Shown one piece after another: positions 1 to 13,536 of a stretch of 64,000 nucleotides of DNA. Each line of letters opens with the position of its first letter. Within the stretch, counting starts at the first letter, position 1. Source of the stretch: Williamsia deligens (GTDB lineage Bacteria > Actinomycetota > Actinomycetes > Mycobacteriales > Mycobacteriaceae); assembly GCF_024171765.1 (NCBI RefSeq), contig NZ_JAMTCI010000002.1, positions 248,001 to 312,000 on the forward strand, written 5' to 3'. The notes beneath the pieces were generated by a model, which was not told the DNA's origin, ran no database searches, and saw nothing but the letters and a program-made list of their open reading frames with translations. Made by a program: the position numbers and the translations under genes.

Positions 1-128
1 TCGGGTCCCGGGCGGGCCCTGCGGTGGGCGTGGGGGTGTGCGCCGGGCTCGACCCGGGGCAGGAAACGGCCGTCGGCGGTGTCCCCGTCGGTGGGGCGCC
101 GGTGGTGACGGTTCGGGTTGTCGCTCAT
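1..128 (-). CDS. mltG: MltG-like endolytic murein transglycosylase, N-terminus only
   Basis: This is the first roughly 42 codons of a minus-strand gene that runs off the left edge. It starts with ATG at 126-128, and that ATG overlaps the stop codon of ruvX as ATGA. The visible peptide is rich in His, Arg, Pro and Gly (it begins [12 protein letters not shown]) and looks like the disordered cytoplasmic tail that precedes the membrane anchor in actinobacterial MltG proteins. No catalytic sequence lies inside the window. The name rests on position: in mycobacteria mltG directly follows ruvX and alaS. The enzyme family cleaves nascent peptidoglycan strands at the membrane. The open frame and overlap are seen; the function is inferred from synteny. 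Confidence 0.6.
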   Translation of the reverse strand, partial: MSDNPNRHHRRPTDGDTADGRFLPRVEPGAHPHAHRRARPGP

Positions 129-609
129 CGGTCGACGGTCCCGGTCAGGTCGTCACGGTCGTGGGGTCGGCGCAGATGCTGGTCCAGCCAGGACTGCAGG
201 ATCTCGACCGCGGCGGCCTGGTCGATGATCGCGCGCTGCTGTCGCGACGTCCGGCCCCCGGCACGCAGTGCCCGTCCCGCCACCGCGGTGGTCATGCGCT
301 CGTCGTGCATCGTCACCGGCACGGGGTCGACTCGGGTGCGCAGGCTGTCGGCGAAGGCGGTGACCGCCTGGGCGGCCGGGCCGTGTTCCCCGCGGAGGTT
401 GCGCGGCAGGCCGACGATCACCTCGACGGCGTCGTACTCCGTCACGAGGTCGGCGAGTCGACGCAGATCGCGTCCGTCGCCGACACGGGGCACGGTCTCG
501 ACCGGTGTCGCCAGCATCCCGTCAGGATCACATGTGGCGACGCCGATGCGCACACTCCCCACGTCGACGGCGAGTCGACGACCTCGGGGGTGGGACGCCA
601 CCGGTCCAC

Positions 610-613
<4 letters not shown>
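125..613 (-). CDS. ruvX: RuvX/YqgF-type RNase H-fold nuclease
   Basis: The 162-residue product has the normal length for YqgF/RuvX, a small RNase H-fold nuclease. In E. coli it matures the 5' end of 16S rRNA, and it was first predicted to be a Holliday-junction resolvase. The N-terminal [13 protein letters not shown] is the first catalytic strand with its Asp. [14 protein letters not shown] is the conserved substrate loop, and the C-terminal [14 protein letters not shown] carries the last acidic residue. The GTG start overlaps the alaS stop as GTGA, and the stop overlaps the mltG start, so alaS, ruvX and mltG should be one translationally coupled operon, the order found in mycobacteria. Confidence 0.95.
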
Positions 614-3279
<2,666 letters not shown>

Positions 3280-3391
3280 CTTCTGTGGTCCTCACTGTCC
3301 GCATGGTGCCCACCCCGGACGTGGAGTCCGGCCGTCACTGCGGCCACGGGGGCGCCGGTCGCCCAGGTGGGCCCGGCAGAGCGAGTCCACC

Positions 3392-4813
3392 CTACCGGTG
3401 CGACCGTCCACTCCCGCCCCACGTGTCGCGCACGATGGCCCGCAGTCTCTCGACCCGCGTGGCGATGGACCGCTCGTTGCCGTGGTCGGTGGGGTGGTAG
3501 TAGTCGACGCCGACCAGCTCGTCGGGTGGGTACTGCTGCGGGAGCACGCCGCCCGGGTCGTCGTGCGGATAGCGGTAGCCCTGCGCGTTGCCGAGGGCGG
3601 CCGCGCCCGCGTAGTGGCCGTCGCGCAGATGCGCGGGGACAGCGCCCGCCTTGCCCGCGCCGACATCCGACATCGCCGCACCGATGGCCGCGACGACGGC
3701 GCCCGACTTCGGGGCGGTGGCGAGGTGGATCGTCGCCTGGGTCAGCGCGAGCTTGGCCTCGGGCATCCCGACGAGGGCGACCACCTGCGCGGCGGCGACC
3801 GCCGTCTGCAACGCGGTCGGGTCGGCCATCCCGATGTCCTCGCTGGCGTGGATCATCAGCCGCCGGGCGATGAAGCGGGGGTCCTCCCCCGCGGCGATCA
3901 TCCGGGCCAGGTAGTGCACCGCGGCGTCGACGTCGCTGCCGCGGATCGACTTGATGAACGCGCTGGTCACGTCGTAGTGCTGGTCACCGTCCCGGTCGTA
4001 GCGCACCGCGGCGCGGTCCATCGCGGACTCGACGTCGGGCAGCTCGACCGTGGGTGTCCCGCTCCCGTCGGCGCGGTCCTGCGCGGCGGCCGCGGCGACT
4101 TCCAGGGCCGTCAGGCCGCGGCGCGCGTCGCCGCCGGCGAGGGCGACGATGTGGTCGAGGGCCTCCGTCGAGACCGACACCCGGGCGTCCAGGCCCCGCG
4201 GGTCGTCGACGGCGCGGCTGAGCACGACGCGCAGGTCGTCGTCGGACAGCGGGGTCAGCTGCAGCACCAGCGACCGGGACAACAGCGGCGCGACCACCGA
4301 GAACGACGGGTTCTCCGTGGTCGCCGCGACGAGCAGGACGATGCGGTTCTCGACGGCGTCGAGCAGCGCGTCCTGCTGCGTCTTGGAGAAGCGATGGACC
4401 TCGTCGATGAACAGGACGGTCTGTTCGCCGGCGATGAGGGCGCGGCGGGCCGTCTCGATGACCGCCCGCACCTCCTTCACCCCCGACGACAGCGCCGACA
4501 GCGCGACGAACCGTCGTCCGGTGGCCGACGAGATGAGGAACGCCAGCGTTGTCTTGCCCGTGCCGGGCGGGCCGTAGAGCAGCACCGACGCCGCTCCGGA
4601 GCCGTCGATGAGGCGTCGTAGCGGGGATCCGGGCGCGAGCAGGTGTCCCTGTCCGACGACCTCGTCGAGCGATCCCGGTCGCATCCGGACCGCGAGCGGT
4701 CCCGACGTCGGGGCCGCCGGGGTCGACGCGGCCGGGAGCGGGTCACCGGGCGCGGCAGGGGCGTCGAAGAGACCCTGGTCGTCGGTGCCGTCGAGCGTGT
4801 CGCGGTCGCTCAC
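3392..4813 (-). CDS. rarA: Replication-associated recombination ATPase RarA (MgsA)
   Basis: This is a 473-residue AAA+ ATPase of the RarA/MgsA/WRNIP1 family, clamp-loader-like proteins that act at stalled replication forks. It shows Walker A ([14 protein letters not shown]), Walker B ([11 protein letters not shown]), a sensor-1 stretch ([14 protein letters not shown]) and a sensor-2 or arginine-finger region ([13 protein letters not shown]). The C-terminal MgsA tetramerisation domain contains [18 protein letters not shown]. The GTG at 4811-4813 was preferred. The open frame continues far upstream, but that extension overlaps the next gene and lacks family similarity; a later ATG at about 4683 is possible. 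The preceding kinase gene ends 19 bases upstream, suggesting one transcript. Confidence 0.93.
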   Translation of the reverse strand: MSDRDTLDGTDDQGLFDAPAAPGDPLPAASTPAAPTSGPLAVRMRPGSLDEVVGQGHLLAPGSPLRRLIDGSGAASVLLYGPPGTGKTTLAFLISSATGRRFVALSALSSGVKEVRAVIETARRALIAGEQTVLFIDEVHRFSKTQQDALLDAVENRIVLLVAATTENPSFSVVAPLLSRSLVLQLTPLSDDDLRVVLSRAVDDPRGLDARVSVSTEALDHIVALAGGDARRGLTALEVAAAAAQDRADGSGTPTVELPDVESAMDRAAVRYDRDGDQHYDVTSAFIKSIRGSDVDAAVHYLARMIAAGEDPRFIARRLMIHASEDIGMADPTALQTAVAAAQVVALVGMPEAKLALTQATIHLATAPKSGAVVAAIGAAMSDVGAGKAGAVPAHLRDGHYAGAAALGNAQGYRYPHDDPGGVLPQQYPPDELVGVDYYHPTDHGNERSIATRVERLRAIVRDTWGGSGRSHR

Positions 4814-4832
4814 CGGCACCCGCCGTGCGGTC

Positions 4833-5963
4833 TCACCGGAGCCAGGCCGCGTCCAGCGCCTCGGCGATCGACTCGGCGCAGTCGGCGATGTCGGGCGCCG
4901 CACGCCGGGCCGCCGCCACGAGATCGCGCCACCGGCCGACGACCAGCGACGGATCGCCGGTGCGCAGGGCCAGGCCACGTGCATGACTGTCGTCGCCGAG
5001 GTCGACCGGGAGCAGCCACAGGGTCGACATCCACACCCACAGGGTGCGGGCGACGATGAGCTTGCGGTGCAGTTCGCCGTCATGGCCGAGTGCGGGCCAG
5101 ATCGACTGCACCTCCGACCGCCAGGCGTCGACCATGGACGTCGTCAGGTCGTCGCGGCGGCTGCGCAGCCCGGGGGCCAGATCGCCGACGCAGGTGAGCA
5201 TCGCGTACGCGATGTCGAGGGTGGCGTCGCGGAAGCCGCCCCACTCGTAGTCCATGAACTGCACGCCGGCGTCGTTGATGAGGATGTTGGGCGGGCCGAC
5301 GTCCGACGGGCTGAACGCGCGGTGCTCCCCCTCGCGGACGAGGTCCGCGCCGCGGCGCAGGACGTCGACGAATTCCGGGACCGCTCCGACACCCAGCACC
5401 TCGGTGAGGATCAACGGCGCCTGGGACACCCCGGCGTCGAGGTGGACGGCGAGCGATTCGGCGGTGCTGCGGTCGGGCCCATGACGCAGCAGCGCGGCGA
5501 AGTCCTGTTCGCCGCCGACGGTGGCGGCGTGCATGCGACCCAGGGCCTGGCCCCAGGCACTGACCGCGCGGGCCGCGGAGTCCGCATCGGCCCCGGCGAG
5601 CAGGTCGGACATCGACCGGCCGTGGCCGAGGTCGCTCAGGACGATGACCCGGGCACGGTGGTCGAACGCGATGAGATGCGGGCCGGGACGCGACGGCGTC
5701 GGGAGCGCGGTGGCGTATTTGTACGACGCGAGCTCACGGGCGAACGCGTCGCCGGGCTCGTCGGTCGGCCAGACCTTGACCACCAGGGTCCGGTCCATGG
5801 TCACGGGGTTGGAGGCGACGCGCACACGCACCACGTCGGTGCGACCGCTGCCCCCGAGATCCTCCGGATCGGTGAGACCCACCTGTACGCCGGCTCGCGA
5901 GCTGAGAACGCGCTCTGCGGTCGCGACGGCGCCGGCGAGGCGCGGTTCGGTGATCACGGTCAT
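4833..5963 (-). CDS. Aminoglycoside-phosphotransferase-like kinase with altered catalytic loop
   Basis: The 376-residue product has the layout of the APH/choline-kinase superfamily. LVVKVWP is the nucleotide-binding Lys strand. [14 protein letters not shown] takes the place of the catalytic HGDxxxxN loop, and FMDYEWGG takes the place of the DxD/DFG metal-binding segment. The catalytic Asp and the Asn are kept, but the usual His-Gly is Pro-Ser, as in several distant APH-like families. The substrate cannot be read from sequence and resistance should not be assumed. It starts with ATG, preceded by a TAGGTT hexamer eight bases upstream. It probably shares a transcript with rarA, 19 bases downstream. 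Confidence 0.75.
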   Translation of the reverse strand: MTVITEPRLAGAVATAERVLSSRAGVQVGLTDPEDLGGSGRTDVVRVRVASNPVTMDRTLVVKVWPTDEPGDAFARELASYKYATALPTPSRPGPHLIAFDHRARVIVLSDLGHGRSMSDLLAGADADSAARAVSAWGQALGRMHAATVGGEQDFAALLRHGPDRSTAESLAVHLDAGVSQAPLILTEVLGVGAVPEFVDVLRRGADLVREGEHRAFSPSDVGPPNILINDAGVQFMDYEWGGFRDATLDIAYAMLTCVGDLAPGLRSRRDDLTTSMVDAWRSEVQSIWPALGHDGELHRKLIVARTLWVWMSTLWLLPVDLGDDSHARGLALRTGDPSLVVGRWRDLVAAARRAAPDIADCAESIAEALDAAWLR

Positions 5964-6059
5964 CGGTGTTCAACCTACCCAACGCGACAGCGACGCCCCC
6001 GCTCGCGCGGTGTCGCGTCCGTTCGCAGTCGACGGGCCCAGTGACCCGCACGGCTCTTC

Positions 6060-7058
6060 TTACGTGCGGGCGTCCGCCCGGTTGTCGGGCGTCGGCGGCT
6101 GCGGGGCGACATCGACCGAGACCGAGATCGTGCTCGACGTCGAGTCGGTGTAGATCACGCCACGCAGCGGCGGAACATCATCATAGTCACGTCCCCAGGC
6201 AACTGTGACGTGCCTCTCACCGACCAGCGTGTCATTGGTGGGGTCGAACGCGATCCACCGGCCGTCGGAGGTGCCGACCGCGGCCCACGCATGGCTCGCA
6301 TCCGCACCGACGACGCGCTCCCGCCCCGGGGGCGGTTCGGTGGCGAGGTACCCGGAGACGTACCGCGCGGCGAGTCCCCTGCTGCGCAGACAGGCGACGG
6401 CCACACGGGCGAAGTCCTGGCACACGCCCTCGCGGCGCGCCATGACGGTGTCGACACGGGTGCTGACCGCGGTCGACCCGGACCGGTAGGTGAAGTCGGT
6501 GTTGATGCGGGTCGTCAGGTCGCGCACGACGTCGATGAGGGGCCGCCCCGGCGTCAGGACGCCCTCGGCGTACTCGTGCACGGCCTCGGTGATCTCCGGC
6601 GGCGTGAGGTCGAGGACGTAGACGACCGACCGCGGGTGGCGGGTCGCGCCGGGCCGGTGGTCCTCCCACGGGTCGAGGGCGACGCCGCGCTCCACGAGGT
6701 CCGGCGGGATCGGGTCGACCTCGACGAGCGACGTCCCGGTCACCTCGAGGCGTCGGTGCGGCGTGCGGACGTGGAAGTACGTGTCGGCGTTGCCGAAGAC
6801 GTCGACGCCGGTCGACCGGTCGGCCGGTTCGGGATCGACGGTGACGGCCGATCGCAGAACACGCTGGCCGGGCATGTCGCGGGGCAGCAGATGGCACCGG
6901 CCGAAGGACGCACCGACGACGGCGTCGTAGTCGTAGGTGGTCCGGTGGGTCACGGCGTAACGCCGGGTCCCGGCCGTGACCGGGAGCGCGGTCTCCGTCG
7001 CGGCGGAGTGCGGGGCCGCGGCGTCCGTGGTGGTGGTGGTGGTGATGTCGGGGGTCAC
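6060..7058 (-). CDS. Transglutaminase-like cysteine protease superfamily protein
   Basis: This 332-residue protein is the kind encoded beside ATP-grasp/alpha-E genes (compare Rv2569c). An N-terminal beta domain (RYAVTHRTTYDYDAVVG) precedes a papain-like transglutaminase core with the full triad in order: Cys in RREGVCQDFARV, His in DASHAWAAV and Asp in AFDPTND. There is no signal peptide, so it should act in the cytoplasm as a peptidase or amide-bond-forming enzyme on an unknown substrate. The first 25 residues include a run of Thr encoded by a GTG/TGG repeat near 7030-7045 and are probably unstructured. The GTG start overlaps the stop of the upstream ATP-grasp/alpha-E gene as GTGA, implying coupled production. 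Confidence 0.88.
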   Translation of the reverse strand: MTPDITTTTTTDAAAPHSAATETALPVTAGTRRYAVTHRTTYDYDAVVGASFGRCHLLPRDMPGQRVLRSAVTVDPEPADRSTGVDVFGNADTYFHVRTPHRRLEVTGTSLVEVDPIPPDLVERGVALDPWEDHRPGATRHPRSVVYVLDLTPPEITEAVHEYAEGVLTPGRPLIDVVRDLTTRINTDFTYRSGSTAVSTRVDTVMARREGVCQDFARVAVACLRSRGLAARYVSGYLATEPPPGRERVVGADASHAWAAVGTSDGRWIAFDPTNDTLVGERHVTVAWGRDYDDVPPLRGVIYTDSTSSTISVSVDVAPQPPTPDNRADART

Positions 7059-9682
7059 GGGACCTGCGATCGTGCGCCGCCCCAGAGGGGCTGCAGGTCA
7101 CGGGGCGGCGCGAAGCGCGTGCGGCCCAACAGGTCCGAGATGGATCGCGCACCGGCCGACAGCCCACCGAGCAGCCGGTCGAGCTCGGCCCGGCGGCCCG
7201 TCTCGTCGACGGCGACGAGGTCGGCGACGTCGACGCGGCGGAGGTCGGCGACGAGATCGCCCACGGTCCGGTCCACCCCGGCGGAGCGGACCTCGTCGGG
7301 CAGGCGCTCGCTGTCGTCGCGCAGCGCGTCGAGCTGATGGATCACCGACCGGGGGTTGGTCTCGTCGAGGACCGACAGCATCAGCACCGACCGCAGGCGC
7401 AGGACACCACGGTTGCGGCGTCGGTAGATCACCGACGACTCGTTGGCGACGAGGAACGCGTCGAGCAGACCCTGTTCGACGACGGCGTCCCCGGGATCGA
7501 CCGCGACGCCGCGGAGCAGTTCGGCGACGGCGATGATGCGCTCGAGGCGGCGTCCGGCGTCCATGAAGAGCCACCCGGGGTCGCGGACCATCGAGTCGGC
7601 CTGCAACCCCGCCATCGCCAGCAGGCCGTACAGCATGTGTTCGTGCGCACGGGCCAGGTCGGACAGGTCGGGGTCGTCCTCCGTCCGCAGATCCGCCATG
7701 GCCCGCTCCACGGTGCCCAGCACCATCCATGTGCTGGTGGACATCTGATCGCGGACCGCGCGTGCCGACGCCGCGAGGTGGTCCAGGGCGTGGGCGAGCG
7801 TCCCCGGCACGGTGCGGTTCGTCGTCATGCGCGTCAGGACGCGGACGGGATCGTCGTCGTCGTGGAGCAGGTGCTCGGTGCCGGTGGCCGTCGCGACGCC
7901 GTCGAGGTAGCGGCGCACCACGTCGACGTCATCGGGGCGGGGACGGTGCCGCTGCGACTGGTGGCGTTCGCAGGCGACGCGCACCATCCGGACGGTCTGC
8001 TCGGCGCGTTCGCCGTACCGACCGAGCCAGAACAGATCGGCCAGCACCCGGGGGGACAGCGCCGACCGGTCGATGGCGGCACCGGTGCTCGGCATCGACA
8101 CCGCCGCGACGGTCTCGGCGACGCGGGCGCCGTCGGACGGCTCCGGCGCCACCACCCACACGTCCTTCGCGGCCACCGACACCATGGCACCGCCGGGGGC
8201 CCCGTCGGCGAGTACCAGTCCGAGCCCGCCCGGCATGACGGTGTACCCGGAGCCGTGCGCGACGGCGAACGTACGCACCCCGACAGGGGCGGGTCGCAGA
8301 CGCCCCGATCGCGGTCCCCCCGGGCCGACGCGGGTGGAACTCGGCGCGACGGAGAAGGTGGGACACGCGCGTCCGACCCACTGCCATGTCTGTGCCTGCA
8401 CGCGGGCGCGGAGGTCCTCCCGCGCCGACGCGTCGAGGTGCGGGCCGAGCAGCCGTTCACCGGTGTGGACGTTGTCGAGCACCAGATCACCGATGCGCGT
8501 GGTGATCTCGGCGCAGCCGCTCGCGTCGCCCGCCCACCACGTGTCGACCGGTGCCAGCAGCAGGTCCTCGTCGAGCAGGGCGCGCGACAGCGCGGCGGCC
8601 CGGGTGTGCAGCGCCGGGTTCTCGACCACCTGGCTGCCGAGCGTGTTGACCACCGTCACCGACCCGCGGGCGATCGCCTCGACCAGCCCCGCCACCCCCA
8701 ACCGGGAGTCCGTCCGCAGGTCCAGCGGATCACACCAGGCGGCGTCGACCCGGCGCAGGATCACGTCGACGCGTTTGAGGCTGCCCAGGGACCGCATGTA
8801 CACGGCGCCGCCCCGCACCAGCAGGTCCGACCCCTCCACCAACGGGACACCGAGCTGCGAGGCGACGTACATCTGGTCGAAGTAGGTCTCCGACAGCGAG
8901 CCGGGGCTCAACACCACCACCGTGGGGTCCTCCACCCCGGAGGGCGCCGCGTCGACCAGCGACACCCGCAGGGTCGCGGCGAACGAGGTGATGGGACGCG
9001 GGACCGCCCGCCCGAACGGCCCGGCCAGTGCGCGCGAGACGAGGCGGCGGTCCGCCATCGCGTACCCGATCCCCGACGGCGCGCCCGTGTAGTCACCCCA
9101 CACCGTCATGCTGCCGTCGGCGAGGCGGCCCAGGTCGGCGGCGTGCAGGAACAACGCGCGTGACCCGACGGCCGCGCCCGCGGCGACCTTGGCGATCCAC
9201 CCCGGATGACCGAAGACCATCTCCGGCGCGACGATCCCGGTCTCGATGGTGCGCTGTGGGCCGTACAGGTCGGTCAGCAGCGCGTCGAGGAGCCGACTGC
9301 GTTGCGCCACACCGGCCTCGACGTCCGCCCAGGTGTCACCGTCCAGGACGAGGGGCACGCTGTCGAGTTCCCACGTGACCGGGTCGACCGTCGTGCTCGT
9401 CGCGCCGGTCGGTGTGTAGGTGATCCCCTCGTCGGCCACCATCCCCGCCAGCCGCAGATCGGTACGTGCGAGACCGGCCTCGCCGGCGCGGGCGTAGGCG
9501 TCCACCAGGTCCGACCACTGCGGTCGGACGGACCCGTCGGTGTCGAAGAACTCGTCGTGGCCTGCGGTGTCCGAGACGGTGTCGTGGCCGACGAGGTCGA
9601 ACAGCGAGAAGCGGCTCCGCCGGTAGCCCTCCACGAGACCCGCGGGGGCGGCGTCAGCGCGTGGTGTCGGTACCGAGCTCAC
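7055..9682 (-). CDS. Circularly permuted ATP-grasp / alpha-E domain fusion protein
   Basis: The 875-residue protein joins two families that are separate genes in many bacteria. Residues about 1-490 match the circularly permuted ATP-grasp family (DUF404/DUF407), with typical stretches such as FGHPGWIAKV, VVLSPGSLSETYFDQMY and VNTLGSQVVENPALH. Residues about 535-860 match the helical alpha-E domain (DUF403), beginning LADLFWLGRYGERAEQTVRM. M. tuberculosis Rv2567 has the same fusion. Work on amidoligase families predicts that such proteins, with a transglutaminase partner, form and cleave amide or peptide bonds on an unknown small molecule or protein; this is a prediction. The GTG start overlaps the upstream DUF389 gene by 29 bases. 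Confidence 0.9.
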   Translation of the reverse strand: MSSVPTPRADAAPAGLVEGYRRSRFSLFDLVGHDTVSDTAGHDEFFDTDGSVRPQWSDLVDAYARAGEAGLARTDLRLAGMVADEGITYTPTGATSTTVDPVTWELDSVPLVLDGDTWADVEAGVAQRSRLLDALLTDLYGPQRTIETGIVAPEMVFGHPGWIAKVAAGAAVGSRALFLHAADLGRLADGSMTVWGDYTGAPSGIGYAMADRRLVSRALAGPFGRAVPRPITSFAATLRVSLVDAAPSGVEDPTVVVLSPGSLSETYFDQMYVASQLGVPLVEGSDLLVRGGAVYMRSLGSLKRVDVILRRVDAAWCDPLDLRTDSRLGVAGLVEAIARGSVTVVNTLGSQVVENPALHTRAAALSRALLDEDLLLAPVDTWWAGDASGCAEITTRIGDLVLDNVHTGERLLGPHLDASAREDLRARVQAQTWQWVGRACPTFSVAPSSTRVGPGGPRSGRLRPAPVGVRTFAVAHGSGYTVMPGGLGLVLADGAPGGAMVSVAAKDVWVVAPEPSDGARVAETVAAVSMPSTGAAIDRSALSPRVLADLFWLGRYGERAEQTVRMVRVACERHQSQRHRPRPDDVDVVRRYLDGVATATGTEHLLHDDDDPVRVLTRMTTNRTVPGTLAHALDHLAASARAVRDQMSTSTWMVLGTVERAMADLRTEDDPDLSDLARAHEHMLYGLLAMAGLQADSMVRDPGWLFMDAGRRLERIIAVAELLRGVAVDPGDAVVEQGLLDAFLVANESSVIYRRRNRGVLRLRSVLMLSVLDETNPRSVIHQLDALRDDSERLPDEVRSAGVDRTVGDLVADLRRVDVADLVAVDETGRRAELDRLLGGLSAGARSISDLLGRTRFAPPRDLQPLWGGARSQVP

Positions 9683-10619
9683 CCGTGGACCCTACTGTGG
9701 CTGCGGCCCGGCGACGCGCGACGAGGTCGTGGACGACGAGCACCGCGACACCGGCGAGGACGATGCCGAGCATGTTGACGACCAGCTGTGCGGCCGACTC
9801 GGCGGCCACGGCCCACTGGCCGAGCGTGGCGGCGATGACCGCGTATCCCGCCGCGGGCACGGTCGTGACCGAGATGAACACCCCGACGAGCGCCGCCGAC
9901 TTCGCCGACACCAGCGACAGCATCCCGGCCGCCCCGGCGAGGATCGCGACGACGAACGAGAACACCCCGACCTGGTAGATGAAGTCGACCTGATCGGCCG
10001 CGGTGACATCGCGCAGCTCGACCAGACCGGTCGCCTCGGCCAGCACGGCACCCAGACCGGTGACGACCATCGCCAGCGGGAAGCCGACGAGCAGCGCGAC
10101 GAGCGACCGTCGGGCGAGGTCGGCGCGACGCGCGACGATCCCCACGGCGATCCCCGCCAACGGACCGAACTCGGGTCCGACGACCATGGCGCCGACGACC
10201 GTCACCGGTGAATCGGTGACGACGCCGACGGCGGCGAGCAGGCACGCGATGACCAGGAACGCGAGGAAGGTGACGCTCAGTGTGGCGTCGTCGCGGGTGC
10301 GCCGGGTGAGCTCGTTCCAGACGATGGCGTCGTCGGGATCACCGGGCGCCTCCCGTTCCGCACGTATCGCCGCATCGGAGATCACGGTGTCGAGGGGTTC
10401 GAGAGTGATCGAACCCTCGCGGTGGACACCGAGCCCGGTGAGGCCGTCGAGGACTGCGTCGGCCGCCTCCCGGGTCACGTCGGCCTGCACGAGGTCGCCG
10501 GCAGGGTCGATGGCGGCACCTGGACTCACCACGAGGTGCGTCGCGCCGACCGCGGACCGCAGGAACCCGACGACCTCGTCGGACCCGGCGGTCGGGACGA
10601 TCACCCGCAGGTGGAGCAC
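9654..10619 (-). CDS. DUF389 family multispanning membrane protein
   Basis: The 321-residue protein has a soluble N-terminal domain of about 110 residues followed by about six hydrophobic spans. The segment between spans, VTVVGAMVVGPEFGPLAG, is the signature of the DUF389 (TIGR00341) family of uncharacterised inner-membrane proteins. No transport substrate is known. It lies 14 bases after aspS and its end overlaps the ATP-grasp/alpha-E start, so it sits in the same minus-strand run. Whether it works with the ATP-grasp and transglutaminase proteins, for example exporting their product, is open. The GTG start at 10617-10619 gives a clean beta-strand start (LHLRVIVPTAG). Confidence 0.85.
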   Translation of the reverse strand: MLHLRVIVPTAGSDEVVGFLRSAVGATHLVVSPGAAIDPAGDLVQADVTREAADAVLDGLTGLGVHREGSITLEPLDTVISDAAIRAEREAPGDPDDAIVWNELTRRTRDDATLSVTFLAFLVIACLLAAVGVVTDSPVTVVGAMVVGPEFGPLAGIAVGIVARRADLARRSLVALLVGFPLAMVVTGLGAVLAEATGLVELRDVTAADQVDFIYQVGVFSFVVAILAGAAGMLSLVSAKSAALVGVFISVTTVPAAGYAVIAATLGQWAVAAESAAQLVVNMLGIVLAGVAVLVVHDLVARRRAAATVGSTGELGTDTTR

Positions 10620-10633
10620 CCGCGCGTGTCCAC

Positions 10634-12442
<1,809 letters not shown>

Positions 12443-12589
12443 GTGCGTCCTTTCGACGGTGGAGTCGGTGGTGGCGGTCGGCCCCACGGCGTCGCTCATC
12501 CTACGTACGATCAGATGTCCGACTCGACAGCCGTCGGGGGCGGATGTCCGGCGTGACTCCTCGCCGGGCCACGCGGCGCGAGGGGTGGC

Positions 12590-13453
12590 ATGACGTTCCA
12601 GGGTGACGGTCCGCTCGACACCAGCGGTGTGTCCGGCGGTGGTGGCGGCGGACGGGGCCGCGTCGCCCTCGGCGGTGGCGTCGGACTCGTCGTCGCGATC
12701 GTGGCGGTCCTCTTCGGCGTCAACCCCGGCGACATCCTCGGCGGCGACTCCGGCACGTCGGCACCGCAGGGCACCACGAATCAGGCGATCCAGCAGCAGA
12801 TCGACAGCTGCACCGTCGCGAAGGCCAACTCCGACAGCATCTGTCGGATCGTCGCCACCACCAACAGCCTCGACCGGGTGTGGCCGACGCTCGTGCGCGG
12901 GTACGAGAAGCCGCGCACCGTGATCTTCGCGGACGCGATCTCGACGGGCGGATGCGGATCGGCGTCGTCGTCGGTCGGCCCGTTCTACTGCCCCGGCGAC
13001 CGCACCGCGTACTTCGACCCGACGTTCTTCACCACCCTGTCCGATCAGCTCGGCGGCAGCGACGGACCCCTCGCGCAGGAGTACGTGGTGGCCCACGAGT
13101 TCGGGCACCACGTGCAGAACCTCATGGGCACCATGGAGAAGGCGCAGCGGCTCGGGTCGAAGGGAGCCACCTCCGGATCGGTGCGGCTCGAACTCCAGGC
13201 CGACTGCTACGCCGGGGTCTGGGCCGAACACGCCGACAAGGGCGCCGGCGCCATGCTCGAGCCCATCACCGACCAGCAGATCGCCGACGTGATCCAGACG
13301 GCCAAGGCCATCGGCGACGACACCCTCTCGGGACGCGACGACAGCGAGGGATGGACCCACGGTTCCGCCGCCCAGCGGACCCGCTGGTTCACCACCGGGT
13401 ACCGCTCCGGCGACCCGGCGACGTGCGACACGTTCTCCACCCGCACTCTCTGA
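12590..13453 (+). CDS. YpfJ-type neutral zinc metallopeptidase, membrane anchored
   Basis: The 287-residue protein matches the neutral zinc metallopeptidase family of Rv2575 and YpfJ. A short Gly-rich cytoplasmic tail is followed by one hydrophobic segment (about residues 25-43, [20 protein letters not shown]) and an extracytoplasmic catalytic domain. [15 protein letters not shown] carries the HExxH zinc site, and [15 protein letters not shown] supplies the third ligand region. Four or more cysteines in the outer domain may form disulphides. The ATG follows GAGGGG closely. It is divergent from aspS across about 150 bases. The substrate is unknown. Confidence 0.9.
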   Translation: MTFQGDGPLDTSGVSGGGGGGRGRVALGGGVGLVVAIVAVLFGVNPGDILGGDSGTSAPQGTTNQAIQQQIDSCTVAKANSDSICRIVATTNSLDRVWPTLVRGYEKPRTVIFADAISTGGCGSASSSVGPFYCPGDRTAYFDPTFFTTLSDQLGGSDGPLAQEYVVAHEFGHHVQNLMGTMEKAQRLGSKGATSGSVRLELQADCYAGVWAEHADKGAGAMLEPITDQQIADVIQTAKAIGDDTLSGRDDSEGWTHGSAAQRTRWFTTGYRSGDPATCDTFSTRTL

Positions 13454-13536
13454 CCCACCACACCCGGCGACCGTCCGAGATCCCGGGACGGACGCGCACG
13501 AGCCGTTGACACCGACAGCGACGAAGGAGTCCCATC

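Noticed and set aside
3280-3391. T-box riboswitch before a tRNA synthetase gene
   Set aside because: The leaders of alaS, aspS, hisS and thrS were read for the T-box core and a specifier hairpin; neither was found and the leaders are too short.
7027-7046. GTG/TGG repeat at the transglutaminase start as a phase-variable tract
   Set aside because: The unit is three bases and encodes Thr residues, so length changes would not shift the frame.
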